This document shows positions 21,488 to 33,272 of a stretch of DNA of 64,000 bases, in pieces. Position 1 is the first letter of the stretch. Each line of letters begins with the position of its first letter. The notes under the pieces were generated by a model. The model saw only the letters and a program-made list of their open reading frames with translations. It searched no databases and was not told where the DNA came from. The stretch comes from Molossus alvarezi (lineage: Eukaryota > Chordata > Mammalia > Chiroptera > Molossidae), in NCBI GenBank assembly GCA_037176705.1, contig CM073896.1, positions 18,984,708 through 19,048,707 of the forward strand, written 5' to 3'. The position numbers and the translations under genes were made by a program.

Positions 21488-21860
21488 TGTCAACATAAGA
21501 ACATTCAAACCTGTAGACAATTTTATAAATTTGTTCGAATTTATTTGAGCTAAACAGAGGAAGCAACATCAAGGGACTGAGAAAATGCTCTCTTGAGAGT
21601 GGTTACACCTCCAAGGGGTCTGGAAAAGAGGATTATTCTGGCATTTCAAAGGTTTGTTAACTTAGATGCGTAAGAACAGTGAACAGAACTTGCTTAAGAC
21701 AAAGATAAACATTTTACTCAGGAAGTTATACGCCTGAAGTCTGACTGTCCACCATGACTCGCCCATTTAGGAATTTATAATTAGATATTTCTGTGAGGTA
21801 CTTTAGGTCACCAAGCTTGTCAGATAATACATAGTCCCTTTTCATTCACAATTCTCCCAT
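21488..21860 (-). repeat. ERV3 3' LTR (right boundary approximate)
   Basis: Shares an ordered series of blocks with 26588-27340: TGT start, AATTTATTTGAGC, GCATTTCAAAGGT, a TAGATGC...AACAGTGAACAG block and CCATTTAGGAATTTAT. The far boundary was not resolved, and a VES SINE begins at 21980. Confidence 0.65.
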
Positions 21861-21979
21861 TTGGTCCTAAATCAATGTGAAGGATGCATTGATGAGCAAA
21901 CTTTTGGTCAGATAGTGTGGTCTCACAGCAAAAGGAAGTCCTAGTATTGATGTTGTTTTGTTGAAATGGTGGACCATTG

Positions 21980-22139
21980 CCCTGGCCAGTCTTGCTCAGT
22001 GGTTAGAGTGTTGACCTGTGGACTGAAGAGTTGCAGGTTTGATTCCAATCAAGGGCACGTACCTTGGTTATGGTTCAACCCCCGGCCTTGTTCAGGGTTG
22101 TGCAGGAGACAACCAATTAATGTGTCTCTCTCACATTGA

Positions 22140-22196
<57 letters not shown>

Positions 22197-22270
22197 TCCT
22201 CCTACTCTATCTGAAGATCAATGGAAAAACATCCTCGAGTGAGGATTAAAAAAAAGAAAAGAAAAGAAAA
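21980..22270 (+). mobile_element. VES SINE
   Basis: Full-length copy with a long (CT)n middle. Duplication GAAATGGTGGACCATTG at 21963-21979 and GAAATGGTGGACCACTG from 22271, one mismatch. Confidence 0.95.
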
Positions 22271-22514
22271 GAAATGGTGGACCACTGGGGATGGGGAAAT
22301 ACCCTAATCATGGGATAAGATTTGAAGCCAATTTTTTTTTTTCTAAAAGGGAAGTGCAGGTAAATGGAATGCAGTCAGGCCCTATGGGCCTTTATTATGA
22401 AAAACACTTTGGATTATTTTTATCCTGTGAACTATGATGATTAAAATTTTTGCCATTTGTCTCACTTTTCTGTGTTTATCTAGTATAACATTTACATAAG
22501 TGATAAAAAGAATA

Positions 22515-22853
22515 TCAGCAATCATTAGCAGTTGGGCTATACAGAAAATCTCTAAGAATAAGTATAACTATTACTATGACTAATATAATTAGCAAACAGG
22601 TAAAGACAATAAAACAATTGGTTTCTGAGTTCAACACCAGTCTGTTGATATACAGCCTTGTTGATGTCTTGGGATAGCTGTCTACCTCAGACGTCAACAG
22701 TTTCTCCTCCTCCAGGAGTTTTTGGTGTTTGTTGTAGGTAGAGGCAAGTGTCAGAGACAGGGGTAGATGTCCATTCATGGTAAGATGCCTAATCACATCC
22801 CTTCCAGTGAGGTTGGATAGTGTCTTTTGATTTATTTTCCAATAAAAAAACAT
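22515..22853 (-). pseudogene. ERV3 env-like frame with membrane span
   Basis: A 112-codon minus-strand open stretch between the integrase remains and the 3' LTR, where env belongs. Its C-terminal part has a strong hydrophobic segment (CFIVFTCLLIILVIVIVILIL) followed by a short tail, as in a retroviral transmembrane subunit. No fusion peptide or CX6CC motif is visible, so the link to env rests mainly on position. Confidence 0.4.
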
Positions 22854-23089
22854 CTCTTTGAAGTCTTTATTTCCCAGGAGTGTACTGCAAAATTAGTTAG
22901 TTACTAGTTTGTCAATTTCCTTAAGCTGGTTAATAAATTTTTTATAATAATGCAGAATGTCTTCATAAGGTGACTGGCGACTATTTCATAAGGAGGAAAA
23001 CTATGTTTGCCAAAAGAGGTAGGTCATAGGTTAAGAAACACTCTATGAAGAATTTTTGGCCAATGGGAATGAAAAGCTTCTGAATATTT

Positions 23090-24260
23090 AGCTAGTTGAG
23101 TTTTGATTGTACCATTGGTATGTTCCAACAATCCAGAGGACTGGGGCTGATAGACACAATGAAAGTGAGTAGAATAGATCCAATGTTACAAACGGATTGT
23201 ATTATTTGCCCTGTGAAATGAGTACTTAGGTCACTATGTAACTCAGAGGGAATTCTCCAGTTGGAAATTATTTTTAAGAAATAATAATTTACCTATCATT
23301 ACAGCTGTTGCTCTTCTGCAAGGGAATACCTCAACCTAGTAAAAAACAAACAAACATACAAATAATAACTCATATATATCTGTATCATTGAGATGGTGGC
23401 ATTTGGATAAACTCCGATTGTCATACCTCAAATGGACCTAAAGGGAATGGGAATTGTCCCTGAAATCTGTGGGGTGGTTTTCCAGGGTTATATTTTGGAT
23501 AGATAGAATATCTGTTATGCACTTTATCAGCTATAGTAGAAGATTTCCATTAATATTGTTTTCTCCGTGAAACCATCTCTTCAGAACCCCAATGTGTTTG
23601 CTCATGAACATGTTGAAGTATAGGTAATTGAGCCACTATAGGTAAGATTGGTTTCTGAATGGGTCCAAGCCATGTTTGTTTGGGTCGAATGTTTCCTCTT
23701 TCTGTTGCCATATCTTCTTTTCTTCTTCTGTAATGTCTGTTGAAACTGTAAAAGAGAGTCTTTTATTGATTTAATAGGGAACAAGGAACATTCTCAGGTC
23801 TGGATAACTTGACTTCTTAATGCTGCTGCTTGTTTAGCCGCCACACCAGCTAAATGACTTTCTTTTGCTTTCATAGTGACAGTTTTAGAATGTCCTGGAA
23901 TTTTTGATAATGCCAGAGGTCTCAGTCACTGTATGGCATCTAAGAATTTTGCAACCTGTTTTCCACTCTTTATAGGCTTCCCCAAGGAAGTTAGGGAGCC
24001 TTGTTACTTCCATAACATTTCAAAGTGAAGAGCTACACCAAAGGCATAGACAACTATCAGTGTAAATATTGGTTATTTGGTCTTTGGCTAATTGACAAGC
24101 TTGAGTTACAGTAATTAATTCTGCTTGTTGGGCAAATTTTATGTCAGGTAAGTAAGAACATTTAATGATGTTCACCAAGAAAGTTATTGAATATCCAGCT
24201 CAGTAATGCCCATTTTCATCTTTGAGATAAGCTCCATCTGTAAACCAAATTAAGTCAGCA
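23090..24260 (-). pseudogene. pol: ERV3 pol remnant: RNase H and integrase
   Basis: Reading the minus strand, RNase H motifs appear in order: FTDGAYLKDENGHY (near 24240), AQQAELITVTQACQLAKD (near 24130), IYTDS (near 24060) and a C-terminal GHSKTVTMKAKESHLAGVAAKQ (near 23880). The integrase core follows: HCVYQPQSSG near 23160-23132 then HTNGTIKTQL; the catalytic-glutamate position here is LLEHTNG. Many stops and frameshifts. The N-terminal zinc domain of integrase was not recovered. Confidence 0.7.
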
Positions 24261-24659
24261 TTATCAATAGGTAGAGGCGAAGTATTGTCAATAGTTATTT
24301 TGGTAGGAGAGGCTGACTTAATCTTGCTAATATCCACACTGGAAAGTCCCCAGAGCTTTGTAGGAATGTTCTATAAACATTTAGTCTCAATATTAGTTTT
24401 CTCATGTGGAAGTTTCTTTAAAATCATTATTTTCTTAATTGGTTCAGTATTCGATTTATTTACTTCTAAACACATTTCCATCTTCTGAGAAAAAGAAATG
24501 TGGACATCATGGGCTTTAAGAAAGTCTTATTCTATTAGGTGAATTAGGGTATATTTGACTAGTAAAATTGTATATTTCTCTATAACATTCTTTAGCTGGA
24601 AAGAAAATAGGTTTTAATTGGCTGATTAGATATCCCTACCACTTTTACAGAAGCTTTAC

Positions 24660-26500
24660 TCGGAGAGAGGGAAACTTAATTGCGTAGGGTTAAGAACAGA
24701 TAGAAGTAGCCCCAGTATCTACAAGGGCCTTAGTAGTTTCCCTTTTTATGGTAATTTCAATTCCTTCTAAAGCATTGGTAAGAAGAGGAAATGTCCTCTC
24801 CTAATCCTCAGAGTAGCTTTATGCTTACTCCTGTCTCCTTTCTCCTTTCTTTATTTTCTTTTTCTTTTTTGTGGTACGTGCCCCTAGTGGGAACCAAACC
24901 TGGGACTCTCTGGTCTGCAGGCCAACACTCAACCGCTGAGCCAAACTGGCCAGGGCTCTCCTTTCTTTTTATAAACTCTATTTCACTTTTCTAAAATCCT
25001 TATTAAGATGATTTGGCTTTTCACAGTAAAAGCAGATTCCTTTCCCCTTTATTGAAAAATTCTTCAAGGAGGTCTGGCCTGGTTGTTTAATTGCTGGTGT
25101 TGTAGATTCATGATTCTAGTATCTTTATCTTCGTCTTTTCTAAACCAATATAGGTTTATTAGTTGAAATAGGTCAGAATAACCAGAATCATATGTTCTAA
25201 CTGTTGAATAAAACTCCTTGTTGAACCCATCAGGGTCTTGGAGAGGGTGAAGGAAAACCTTTAGCTAGATTACTTAACTCTGTTCTAGTCCACGGAAATT
25301 AAACAATTGCTGGTTCCCCCTGCCTGAAACTGGCTTTTCTCTAAAGGGAGCTGCCAGAACTTCTGGTCTACCTTGACATAGCTCTCTATTCTGAGTCTCC
25401 CCTAGCTCAGTATGGTGTGGTGGTGTGAAGGTGTAGAGGAGTGAGAAGAGGGAGGAGGAAGAGAGAGTAAGTCTGAACAAGGAAGCTATGAAAAAGAAAA
25501 GGATATAGAGGGGCAGTTGGAGAAGGGAGAGAGTGTTTTGTTGGTATAGAGGAGCTTTGGAAGCTCTTTCAAGTACTGAGACAGTCTCTATAATATTTTT
25601 GTGTACTCTTTTAGAGGTTCCTATTTGCCAATTAAGATGTTTTATACTCATATAGTTTGACTTTAGAGCTAGCTTTTTCCAAATGAGCACACAAAATTAG
25701 TTTAGAGGTGTCACAGAGCCCTATTTTGACTATCTTAAGCTGACACCACTTTTAGTTAAATCTTCCCATTTCTATAGCTACTTGTAAGTTAAGACTTCAT
25801 ATAAATTGTACCTACAGTTTGCAAGAATATTAATGGGGAGGGCATGGTATATTAGGGCTTGTTGTCCTTGGAGGCATAATTTTCCATGTTAATTTTAGTT
25901 TTCTTTTGAGATCTGCAGCATCTGAACAAACATCTAGTATTACAGGGTGAGTTGAAGTGTGCTGCTTGTGGGATGAGCTCTAAGGGGCTGTCACCTCTTA
26001 AGTTGCTATGACCCTCGTTTACATGTCTGGGTTTCTCTCCCTGGTTGTCTAGTACAACTATAAGGACTTGAAGAGCTAGGTAACCAGCCTTTATGTGCAC
26101 CTCCCTTGATGAGTCAATTATTTCATTATAAAGTCTTGGAGTTCCCTGTGGGGCCACTTTGCACCTTGAGCTTTCCTCGGGCACTCCTACGGAGATTCTT
26201 AGCACCTAAAATACCTGCTATTGGGGCTAGGGGGAGTAGGTACCCCTTATCTTTGGCGCTGAACAAATTTAGACTCTCATTTACCCAGAAAAAAATGTTG
26301 TGCAGATCCAGGTAAGTATTTCCAGTTGAAAAGCTGAAGTTAGAAACAGCAGCTGCCCATTTTTTTCTCCTGTTCCTGGGTTATCTCCACCCTATCCTTT
26401 AGTGCCATCTTGAGGAGTTTCTAAGAATAGTTAAAATAGGGTCAAGACCTCGACCTTAAGAGAGGGAGGTCCAGGATTCGCAGGGAAAACTCACCCAAGC
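24660..26500 (-). pseudogene. gag: ERV3 gag-pro remnant
   Basis: A protease active site VDTGAT is at 24722-24705 (DTGA at 24719-24708). Upstream in transcription order, a C-X2-C-X4-H knuckle (CFYCEKPNHLNKDF, 25034-24993) has Phe where the last Cys should be, and a capsid-like block (LQDPDGFNKEFYSTVRTYDSGYSDLF) lies near 25240-25160. Farther up, 26205-25274 has two open stretches that I cannot match to matrix domains. A VES head fragment interrupts at 24862-24957. Confidence 0.6.
24862..24957 (-). mobile_element. VES SINE, head only
   Basis: Reversed head fragment (GTGGTACGTGCCCCTAGTGG to CCAAACTGGCCAGGGC) inside ERV3 gag-pro sequence, flanked by CTCCTTTCT-type repeats. Confidence 0.82.
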
Positions 26501-26587
26501 TCACCAGGTAGGGAGCAGGGAGCCAGTGAGTCTGCAGGTTGATCCTAAGTGGACTTCTTTGGAATCCTGCTGAATATACCAAGTACA

Positions 26588-27340
26588 TGTTGATGAAAGA
26601 ATATCCAACCTATAGAAAAGTTTTATAAGAATTTATTTGAGCCAAGGTTTTGAGAAATTTCCAGGAACAAAATCTCAGTGGATTGCGCAAATGTTCTGGA
26701 GAATGGCCGTTTTATTTATTTATTTATTTATTTTCTCTCTCTCTCTCTCTCTCTTTTGTTGAGAATGGTAGTTTTAAAGCTGATTTTATACATTTAGAAT
26801 AGAAGGAGAAAATGTAAGAAAGGTCACATGAAATCTATTGGAGGCAGATTAGGGAGGCAGAAGGCGAAGTGGGGGAATGTCTGGGACTGGACAGAAAGCA
26901 AAGTGGTGGCTATGAGACCGTTAACATCGAACATTCACGGTACATAGAAATGGGCAACAAGGTAACCATGAGGAGTTTGTGGTCTTGTGCTCTGGTGCCA
27001 GTGGCTGTGCCTTCGAAGAATTTGAAAACAAAAACACAATTACTCTGACATTTCAAAGGTATTTTATCCTAGATGCTTAGGAACAATGGACAGGGCTCAC
27101 TTAAGGTAAAGACTGATGTTTGCTAAGAAAGTTCTAGGCTTGGTACATGATGACCTTCATGACCTGTCCATTTAGGAATTTATGATCAGGTCATCCTGTG
27201 TGCTTACTTTTGGTCATCGAGTTTATAAAGCCTGCCATGTGGGCCTCCACTCCCCCTCCCCCCCAAGCTTGTCAGGTTTAGTATTTAGCCTGTATTTGTA
27301 CCAAAACTTGCCTAAGTTCTAGCTTAAATATTGCAGGACC
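26588..27340 (-). repeat. ERV3 5' LTR (boundary approximate)
   Basis: Aligns in patches with 21488-21860, starting TGTTGATGAAAGAATATCCAACC against TGTCAACATAAGAACATTC. It is longer because of sequence not present in the other copy, including a (TTTA)n(CT)n tract at 26709-26755 flanked by GAGAATGG. Confidence 0.6.
26709..26755 (+). repeat. (TTTA)n(CT)n simple repeat
   Basis: About five TTTA units followed by about nine CT units within the ERV3 5' LTR. Confidence 0.9.
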
Positions 27341-27479
27341 CGAGGTGCTCCTTGTGACAGCTCAGATTTTTCTCTGGGGACATGGACCTTGCCTTGTCTT
27401 TGTGGATTTTCCTAATGGGGAATGTGAGAGAAGGTATTGAGAGAAGTCCTTCTTCCCCAACAGAGAGATGAAAGATGAG

Positions 27480-27504
27480 AGAGAGAGAGAGAGAGAGAGA
27501 GACA
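27480..27504 (+). repeat. (GA)n simple repeat
   Basis: An alternating GA tract of about 25 bases. Confidence 0.9.
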
Positions 27505-27821
27505 CCTGCTCTGCAGCATCTGCCCAGCAGAAGAATCTCAGAAGCAGGACTCTAGCCTCTCAGCTGTCATAAACACAGTCCTCAGTCAGCAGTGTTGGCA
27601 CACTGACCCAATTACTCATGGAGGAATTAGAAAACAAGCCTTAGGGATGTTAGCTCCAGAGCTGGAAGAACTGGTTTCTCCACCTGGGGTCCTGAATCAG
27701 CCACCAGGCTGTGCTTTGGTGGAGTGTTGGGCTGACAGAGCCTCTGGCACTGGAGCAAGGGGAGATATGGAATCTGCACTGGTCACCTGCCAAAACATGC
27801 CCTTTGGGCTTGTCATTCTCT

Positions 27822-29443
27822 CTTTTTTTTCTTTTTTGTTGAAAGTATTACATATATTCCCCCCCTTTACCCCCACTAACCCCCCTCCTCCCCTCTGCCA
27901 CCCCCCTCCTGCTTTCCACACACTAATGTTTGTGTTCATTGGTTGTGCATGTATGCATATAAGTTCTTTGGTTTATCTCTCCCGAATCCCTCTGAAATTT
28001 GTCATTCTGTTTCCTAATTCCATTATTTTGGATCTATTTTGATTGACAGTTTATTTTGTTCATGATAAACCATAAATAAGAGAGATCATGTGGTGCTTGT
28101 CTTTCTCTGAGTGGCTTATTTCACTCAGCATAATACTCTCCAGGTCCTTCCAAGTCATCTCAAAGGATAAGAGATTTTTCTTTCTTACAGCTGCATAGTG
28201 TTCCATTGTGTATATGTACCACAGCTTTTTTATCCACTCATCTATTGATGGACACTTGGGCTGTTTCCAGATCTTAGCTATTGTAAATAGTGCTGCTATG
28301 AACATGGGGGTACATATATTCTTTCTGATTGGTGTTTCACGCTTCTTAGGGTATATTCCTAAAAGTGGGATCACTGGGTCAAAGGGCAATTCCATGTTTA
28401 ATTTTTTTGAGGAAGCACCATATTGCTTTCCATAGTGGCTGCACCAGTCTGCATTCCCACCAGCAGTGTGCTAGACTCCCCTTTCTCTACACCCTCGCCA
28501 GCACATGTTTGAGGATTTGTTGATGGTGGCCATTCTGACAGGTGTGAGGTGATACCTCATAGTCATTTTAATTTGCATCTCTCTGATGATTAGAGCTATC
28601 AAGCATTTTTTCATATGTCTCCTGGTCATTTGTATGTCCTGTTTGAAGATATGTCTATTCAGGTCCTCTGCCCATTTTTTAATTGGATTGTTTATCTTCC
28701 TTTTGTTGAGTTGTATGAGTACTTATTTTTGATATTAACCCTTTATCCGATGTATCTTTGGCAAATATGTTTTCCCAGAGAGTGGGTTCCTTTTTATTTT
28801 GCTACTGGTTTCTTTTGCCGTGCAGAAGCTTTTAAGTTTGATGTAGACCCATTTATTAATTTTTTCCTTTGTTTCTCTTCCCCTAAGTAATGTATCAGTG
28901 AAAATTCCACTACATATGGTATCTGAAATTTTCCTACCTACATTTTCTTCTAGCATATTTATGGTTTCCTGAATTATATTTATGTCTTTTATCCATTTTG
29001 AATTTATTCTTGTGTTTGGTGTAAGTTGGTGGTCTAGTTTCATTGTTTTGCATATACTTATCCAATATTCCCAACACCATTTATTGAAGAGACTTTTTTC
29101 TCCATTGTGTGCTTTGGCCTCCTTTGTCAAATATTAATTGTGCGTAATGTCTTTTCTGGGTCAATTTCTGTGTTCTCTTGTTCTGTTCTATTGATCTATA
29201 TGCCTGTTCTTGTGCCAGTACCAGGTGTTTTGATTATGATGGCTTTGTAGTATAGCTTGATATCTGGTATTGTAGTCCCTTCCACTTTGTCCTTCTTTTT
29301 CAAGGACAAAGCTGTGGCTATTGAGGATCATTTTTGGTTCCACATAAACTTTTGGAGACTTTGTTCTAGTTCTGTGAAATATGCCATTGGTACTTTAGTA
29401 GGGATTGCTTTGAATTTGTAGATTGCTTTCTGTAGGCTTGTCT
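27822..29443 (-). mobile_element. L1 insertion, 5'-truncated
   Basis: Minus-strand LINE-1 of about 1.6 kb. Poly-T and a C-rich reversed 3' UTR lead into ORF2. Open segments include 28395-28060 ([35 protein letters not shown]) and 29130-28735 (YWISICKTMKLDHQLTPNTR, KLKSFCTAKETSSKIKR), with breaks between them. The sequence is close to the L1 at 20500-21280 over the shared part, so the two are of the same family. It ends where a VES SINE begins at 29447; GGCTTGTC on both outer sides hints at a duplication but is not conclusive. Confidence 0.92.
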
Positions 29444-29446
29444 ATT

Positions 29447-29677
29447 TTTTTATCCTCACGTGAGGATATTTTTCCATTTATGTTCAGATAGAGTGGGAGA
29501 GAGAGAGAAAAAAATATCGATGTGAGAGAGACATAATGAATGATTGGTTGCCTCCTGCACAACCCTGACAAGGGCCAGGGATTGAACCAAGATACATGCC
29601 CTTGACCCAGAATTGGACCCTCAATTTTTTTGGTCCATGGGCCGACGCTCTGCCCACTGAGCCAAAGAGGCTAGGGT
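29447..29677 (-). mobile_element. VES SINE
   Basis: Reversed copy, TTTATCCTCACGTGAGGATAT to AGCCAAAGAGGCTAGGG, adjoining the truncated 5' end of the L1. Confidence 0.88.
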
Positions 29678-29945
29678 GGTTTGTCAGTTTTTTGAGGGAG
29701 ATACTCCAAGACCAGAAGAGCTCAATGACTCAACAAGCATTGTGACACCCAGGCGGAACCTGGGAGGAAAGAATCAATGGCATTCATTATCTAAACACAG
29801 AGCCTGAAGAAATGGAGCCTGTTGTTGACCTGCCCAGAATGACTCATGATCACATGGTGGGGCTGTAGCCCAAGGACAGTCTCTATTGCTATTTCCAACC
29901 TCCTCCCACAGCACTGGTGTAGGTTTTCTTCATTCTTTTTATCTT

Positions 29946-30116
29946 TATTTTTTAATTTTATTTATTGATTTTAGAGAGAATGAAAGAGTGAGGAACACTG
30001 ATTTGTTGTTCCACTTATTTAAGCATTCGTTGGTTGCTTTCTGTATGTGCCTGACCTGGGACTGACTCAGCAATCTTGGAGTATTGGGATGACCCTCTAA
30101 CCAAGTGCCCAGGGCC
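29946..30116 (-). mobile_element. VES-related SINE, shorter subfamily
   Basis: Reversed variant with GATTTGTTGTTCCACTTATTTAAGCATTCGTTGG, ending GTGCCCAGGGCC. Diverged. Confidence 0.75.
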
Positions 30117-30120
30117 TCTT

Positions 30121-30225
30121 CATTCTTTTATTTATTTATTCATTTATTTATTGACATATTAATTTTGGTGCTCTGACCAGGAATCAAACCAGCAACCTTT
30201 CAATGCACGGAACAATGACCACTCT
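30121..30225 (-). mobile_element. possible old SINE fragment
   Basis: A TTTA-rich run followed by GCTCTGACCAGGAATCAAACCAGCAACC, which resembles a reversed VES head. Short and diverged. Confidence 0.45.
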
Positions 30226-31127
30226 TCATTTTTTTAACCTTGGTTTTGCTTTCTTTGGCTAAGATCTCCCACACTTGAAGGAGCTGTGGGTACAAAACCT
30301 ACAGGCAGTAACAGCACTACGGCAGCCAGCTCATGTTAACTGTGATGCTGACAAAATCTTCTCCTGGAACCTGTCTAGTGACTGGACAGTGGCAGAGGTT
30401 GACGATCAGTACTCATCCCTGTTTTTGTCAGTGAGGAGGGCTTTCCTGTTTAGACAGAAAAACGGAAACCCACAAGGCTAGCCCAGATTTGCCCAAAGCC
30501 GTCCCTGGGACTCTCACCACACCATCATCCTATCTCTTTAGTCACCTTCCCACATCGTCAGGTTTCTTCGGGAGCACACACCCTGATGCAAAAAACAGTG
30601 TTAGTGCCCTGAGTGAATTGTAGCAACTCCTCGTCAGCTGCAGAAATTGAGAGAGGCAAACACATCTGACTTAAGTCACTCCCAGTCTCAGGACAAGCTA
30701 AGACCACTCAGGGCTTCTACTTGCGGGTGATCAGGGGGAGGAAGCCACAGGAATGCACCTTGGACTTCCAACTTGGTTAGTAACAACCGTGACCTGAGGG
30801 AGGATGGTCAAGTCCTTTCTCCTGTGACCAGCTGTCGGCTGGCAGGCCCTGCTGTGAGCTGCTGCCTCGTGCGTTCAGGTGGGGCCTTCTCATCAGCCTG
30901 ACACAGCACCCGCAGGGCCACTGCTGGCCCTCCCACTTCCAGCAGCAAGCCATCTGACGCCCCTCCTTGGTGCTCCCCGGTGATGTCATAGCTCTGCACC
31001 AAGGGGCGAACACAAGTGCTCAAAAAGCTTTTTATAAACTTTTTATAATCCATTGACGTCTTCCTTTTAAAAACATCTTCAGACAGACAGACAGACAGAC
31101 TCAGTAACCCCCATGCTGATTGTCTTT
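30226..31127. other. unassigned intergenic sequence with (CAGA)n
   Basis: No gene seen. A CAGA tract of about five units is at 31081-31100. Overlapping open stretches on the minus strand at 30777-31053 lie in two frames of GC-rich DNA and show no domain. Confidence 0.45.
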
Positions 31128-31141
31128 AAAAGACCCCAGGT

Positions 31142-31417
31142 AGGCCCTGGCTGGTTTGGCTCAGCAGTTAGAGTTGGCCTATGGACCAAAGAGTCTCGGG
31201 TTTGATTCCCGTCAAGGGCATGTACCTCGTTTGTGGTTCGGTCCTTGGCCCTGGTCGGGTCATGTGGGAGGCAACCAGTTGATGTGTCTCTCTCACATTA
31301 ATGTTTCTCTCTCTGTCTTTCCCTCCCTCCCTCCCTCCCTCCCTCCTTCCCTCCCTTCCATGCTATTTGAAAATCAATGGAAAAATGTCCTCAGATAAGA
31401 ATTAAAAAAAAAAAAAC
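31142..31417 (+). mobile_element. VES SINE
   Basis: Full-length copy with a (CCCT)n run and A-tail. Perfect 13-bp duplication AAAGACCCCAGGT at 31129-31141 and 31419-31431. Confidence 0.95.
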
Positions 31418-31749
31418 AAAAGACCCCAGGTGGCCTTGATGTTCCACAGACAGTGTCTTTAATAGCAGAGTGCCTCCAGAGATGCAGCTTAGGACTTAGG
31501 GTTCAAAAGGTCATGGTTTCCAGCAACACAGGGAAGGCATTCAGGAGAAACAGAGGAGAGGTGCACATATCTGCTCGGTGTGGCAAGAGCCCTGGGGAGA
31601 ATGAGCTGGAACCAACAGGAGCAAAGGTGACGGAAGACTGGTTGTGGAGGTGTCAGAAAGAAGTCGTTTTGTGTCACTGAAAATGCGCTGTCTATAGAAG
31701 TGGCTTTAGTGTTCTGTAGGAGAAGCAATGTCAGCCATATATTTTTTTG

Positions 31750-31957
31750 GATTAGATATTTGGGTGTTCATTGATTTTTTTAGAGAGAAAGATAGAAACA
31801 TCTATGCGAGAGAGAACCGTCTATCGGCTGCCTCTTGCACGCCCCCTACTGGGGAATGAAGCCCGCAACTCGGGCTTGTGCCCTGACGCGGAATGGAAAC
31901 AGGACCTCTCAGTCCATGGAAGGATGCTCAGTCCACTGAGCCACACCGACTGGGCAC
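31750..31957 (-). mobile_element. VES SINE
   Basis: Reversed copy of the CCCCCTACTGGGG subfamily, from TTGATTTTTTTAGAGAG to CACACCGACTGGGC. Confidence 0.85.
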
Positions 31958-31990
31958 CATTGCTATTCTTAATGATGTTTTAAAATTTTA

Positions 31991-32252
31991 GCCCTGGCCG
32001 GTGCTCAGTGGTTAGAGCATCGGCCTGCGGTCCACAGAGACCCGGGTTTGGTTCCCGCTAAGGGCACATACCTCAACTGCAGTTTGTCCCCGGCCCTGGT
32101 TGGGTCATGCAGGTGGTGGCCACTCGATGTGTCCCTTTCATGTCAATGTTTCTCTCTTTCTTCCTCTCTCTCCCTCCCGCTCTATCTGAATAAATAAATA
32201 AATAAATTTAAAAAATACAAAAATGTCCTCGGGTGAGGATGAAAAAAAATTT
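31991..32252 (+). mobile_element. VES SINE
   Basis: Head GCCCTGGCCGGTGCTCAGTGG, box B GGTTTGGTTCCCG, tail with (AAAT)n and TCCTCGGGTGAGGAT. Only about 30 bases after the preceding reversed copy. Confidence 0.93.
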
Positions 32253-32639
32253 TTTTTTAGAGTGCCCTTATATCATCAAAACACCCTTGCTTAGGTCGTG
32301 ACTTATGACATAGCACTGAAGATTTAAAAGTGTTACACAACACAGAAAAGTGATAAAATACATGAGAAGCCCTTGAAGTCTAGGGAGGGATGAGCACCTG
32401 AGGACAGATGGACAGAGGATTAGGGACATGAGGCCAGAAACACTCACCTAGAGTCATTTCAACACGATGTCTCAGGTGTGCTCTGTTCTCATGGTTGGAT
32501 GTGGAGGTAATGACCTAATGTGCCCTTAAAGCTTCTCAACCAAACCATCTCCACCGTCATTGCTTCTCCTCTGCTTGGCTTTGGTGGTTGAGCCCCCAGA
32601 TACGTGTCATGCCCTGGAATAGGTCAACTGTGGGCAGAA
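32253..32639. other. unassigned intergenic sequence
   Basis: No gene or clear repeat seen. Confidence 0.5.
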
Positions 32640-33272
32640 TCTCTGGCACGCTGAATCCAGGCCTTGCCTCGGTGAATCTTGCTGACCAGTGATCCATCTG
32701 GGAAGCTGGTGTCCTTCCTGTTAGCTCTAACTTCCATATTACTGCCCCAAGCCTCTTAAATCTTTTACTTTCATATTGATGCCCCCAGCCTCTCATCGTT
32801 TAACCTTGCCCCAAGCCTCTCATTCCAGGAAACCAAAACCCATCACTCCAGTCAGGCGGAACGGAATGATGGAACCACCCTAACCCACCCCAAACTGCAA
32901 ATGGTTGACAAGAAAAATAAGTTTCAGGAGACCCCAGCCCCGACCAATCAAGAACTCGGGAGACCCCAGCCCCGACCAATCAAGGACGACCATGACTCCT
33001 CCACTGAACGACCACCCACCCCAGCCCTAAGTTTAAAAATCCTTAGTCTGGAGGAGCCGGTTGTTATTTTCTCCTTAGAGGTAGCCCGGCAGGTCTTTCC
33101 CTCAATATACCTGCACTCTTATGGTTACTCAGCACCGCCTTGTTCTTACACTTCCCCCTCTTCTCTTGAACGTCTCCAAAAAATAGTGAGAAAATAAAAA
33201 ATGTGCTTCTTGACTTCTAATGGACTGACTCTCTAATTTTTCCTGGCAAACTGGATTTGTCAGCAGGCATGA
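32640..33272 (+). mobile_element. possible LTR with duplicated CCAAT-box unit
   Basis: A 26-bp unit containing GACCAATCAAG occurs twice, at 32927-32952 and 32959-32984, which looks like a retroviral enhancer repeat. A TATA-like TTTAAAAAT is near 33031 and AATAAA at 33193-33198. This order fits U3-R-U5. Both ends are uncertain and no partner LTR was found, so it is offered as a solo LTR candidate. Confidence 0.4.

Larger units (their letters stand above)
21488..27340 (-). mobile_element. ERV3: decayed class I provirus
   Basis: A minus-strand provirus recognised from two diverged LTR-like ends (21488-21860 and 26588-27340) and, between them and in the right order, gag with a zinc knuckle, a protease active site, RNase H and integrase motifs and an env-like frame. 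Each frame is broken. Very little room for RT lies between protease (24708) and RNase H (24250), so most of RT is deleted. A VES SINE head sits at 24862-24957. The two ends align only in patches, so it is much older than ERV1 and ERV2. Confidence 0.75.

Noticed and set aside
30777..31053. Minus-strand open frames near the end of an SINE-free stretch
   Set aside because: Two frames open together, no domain or start support.
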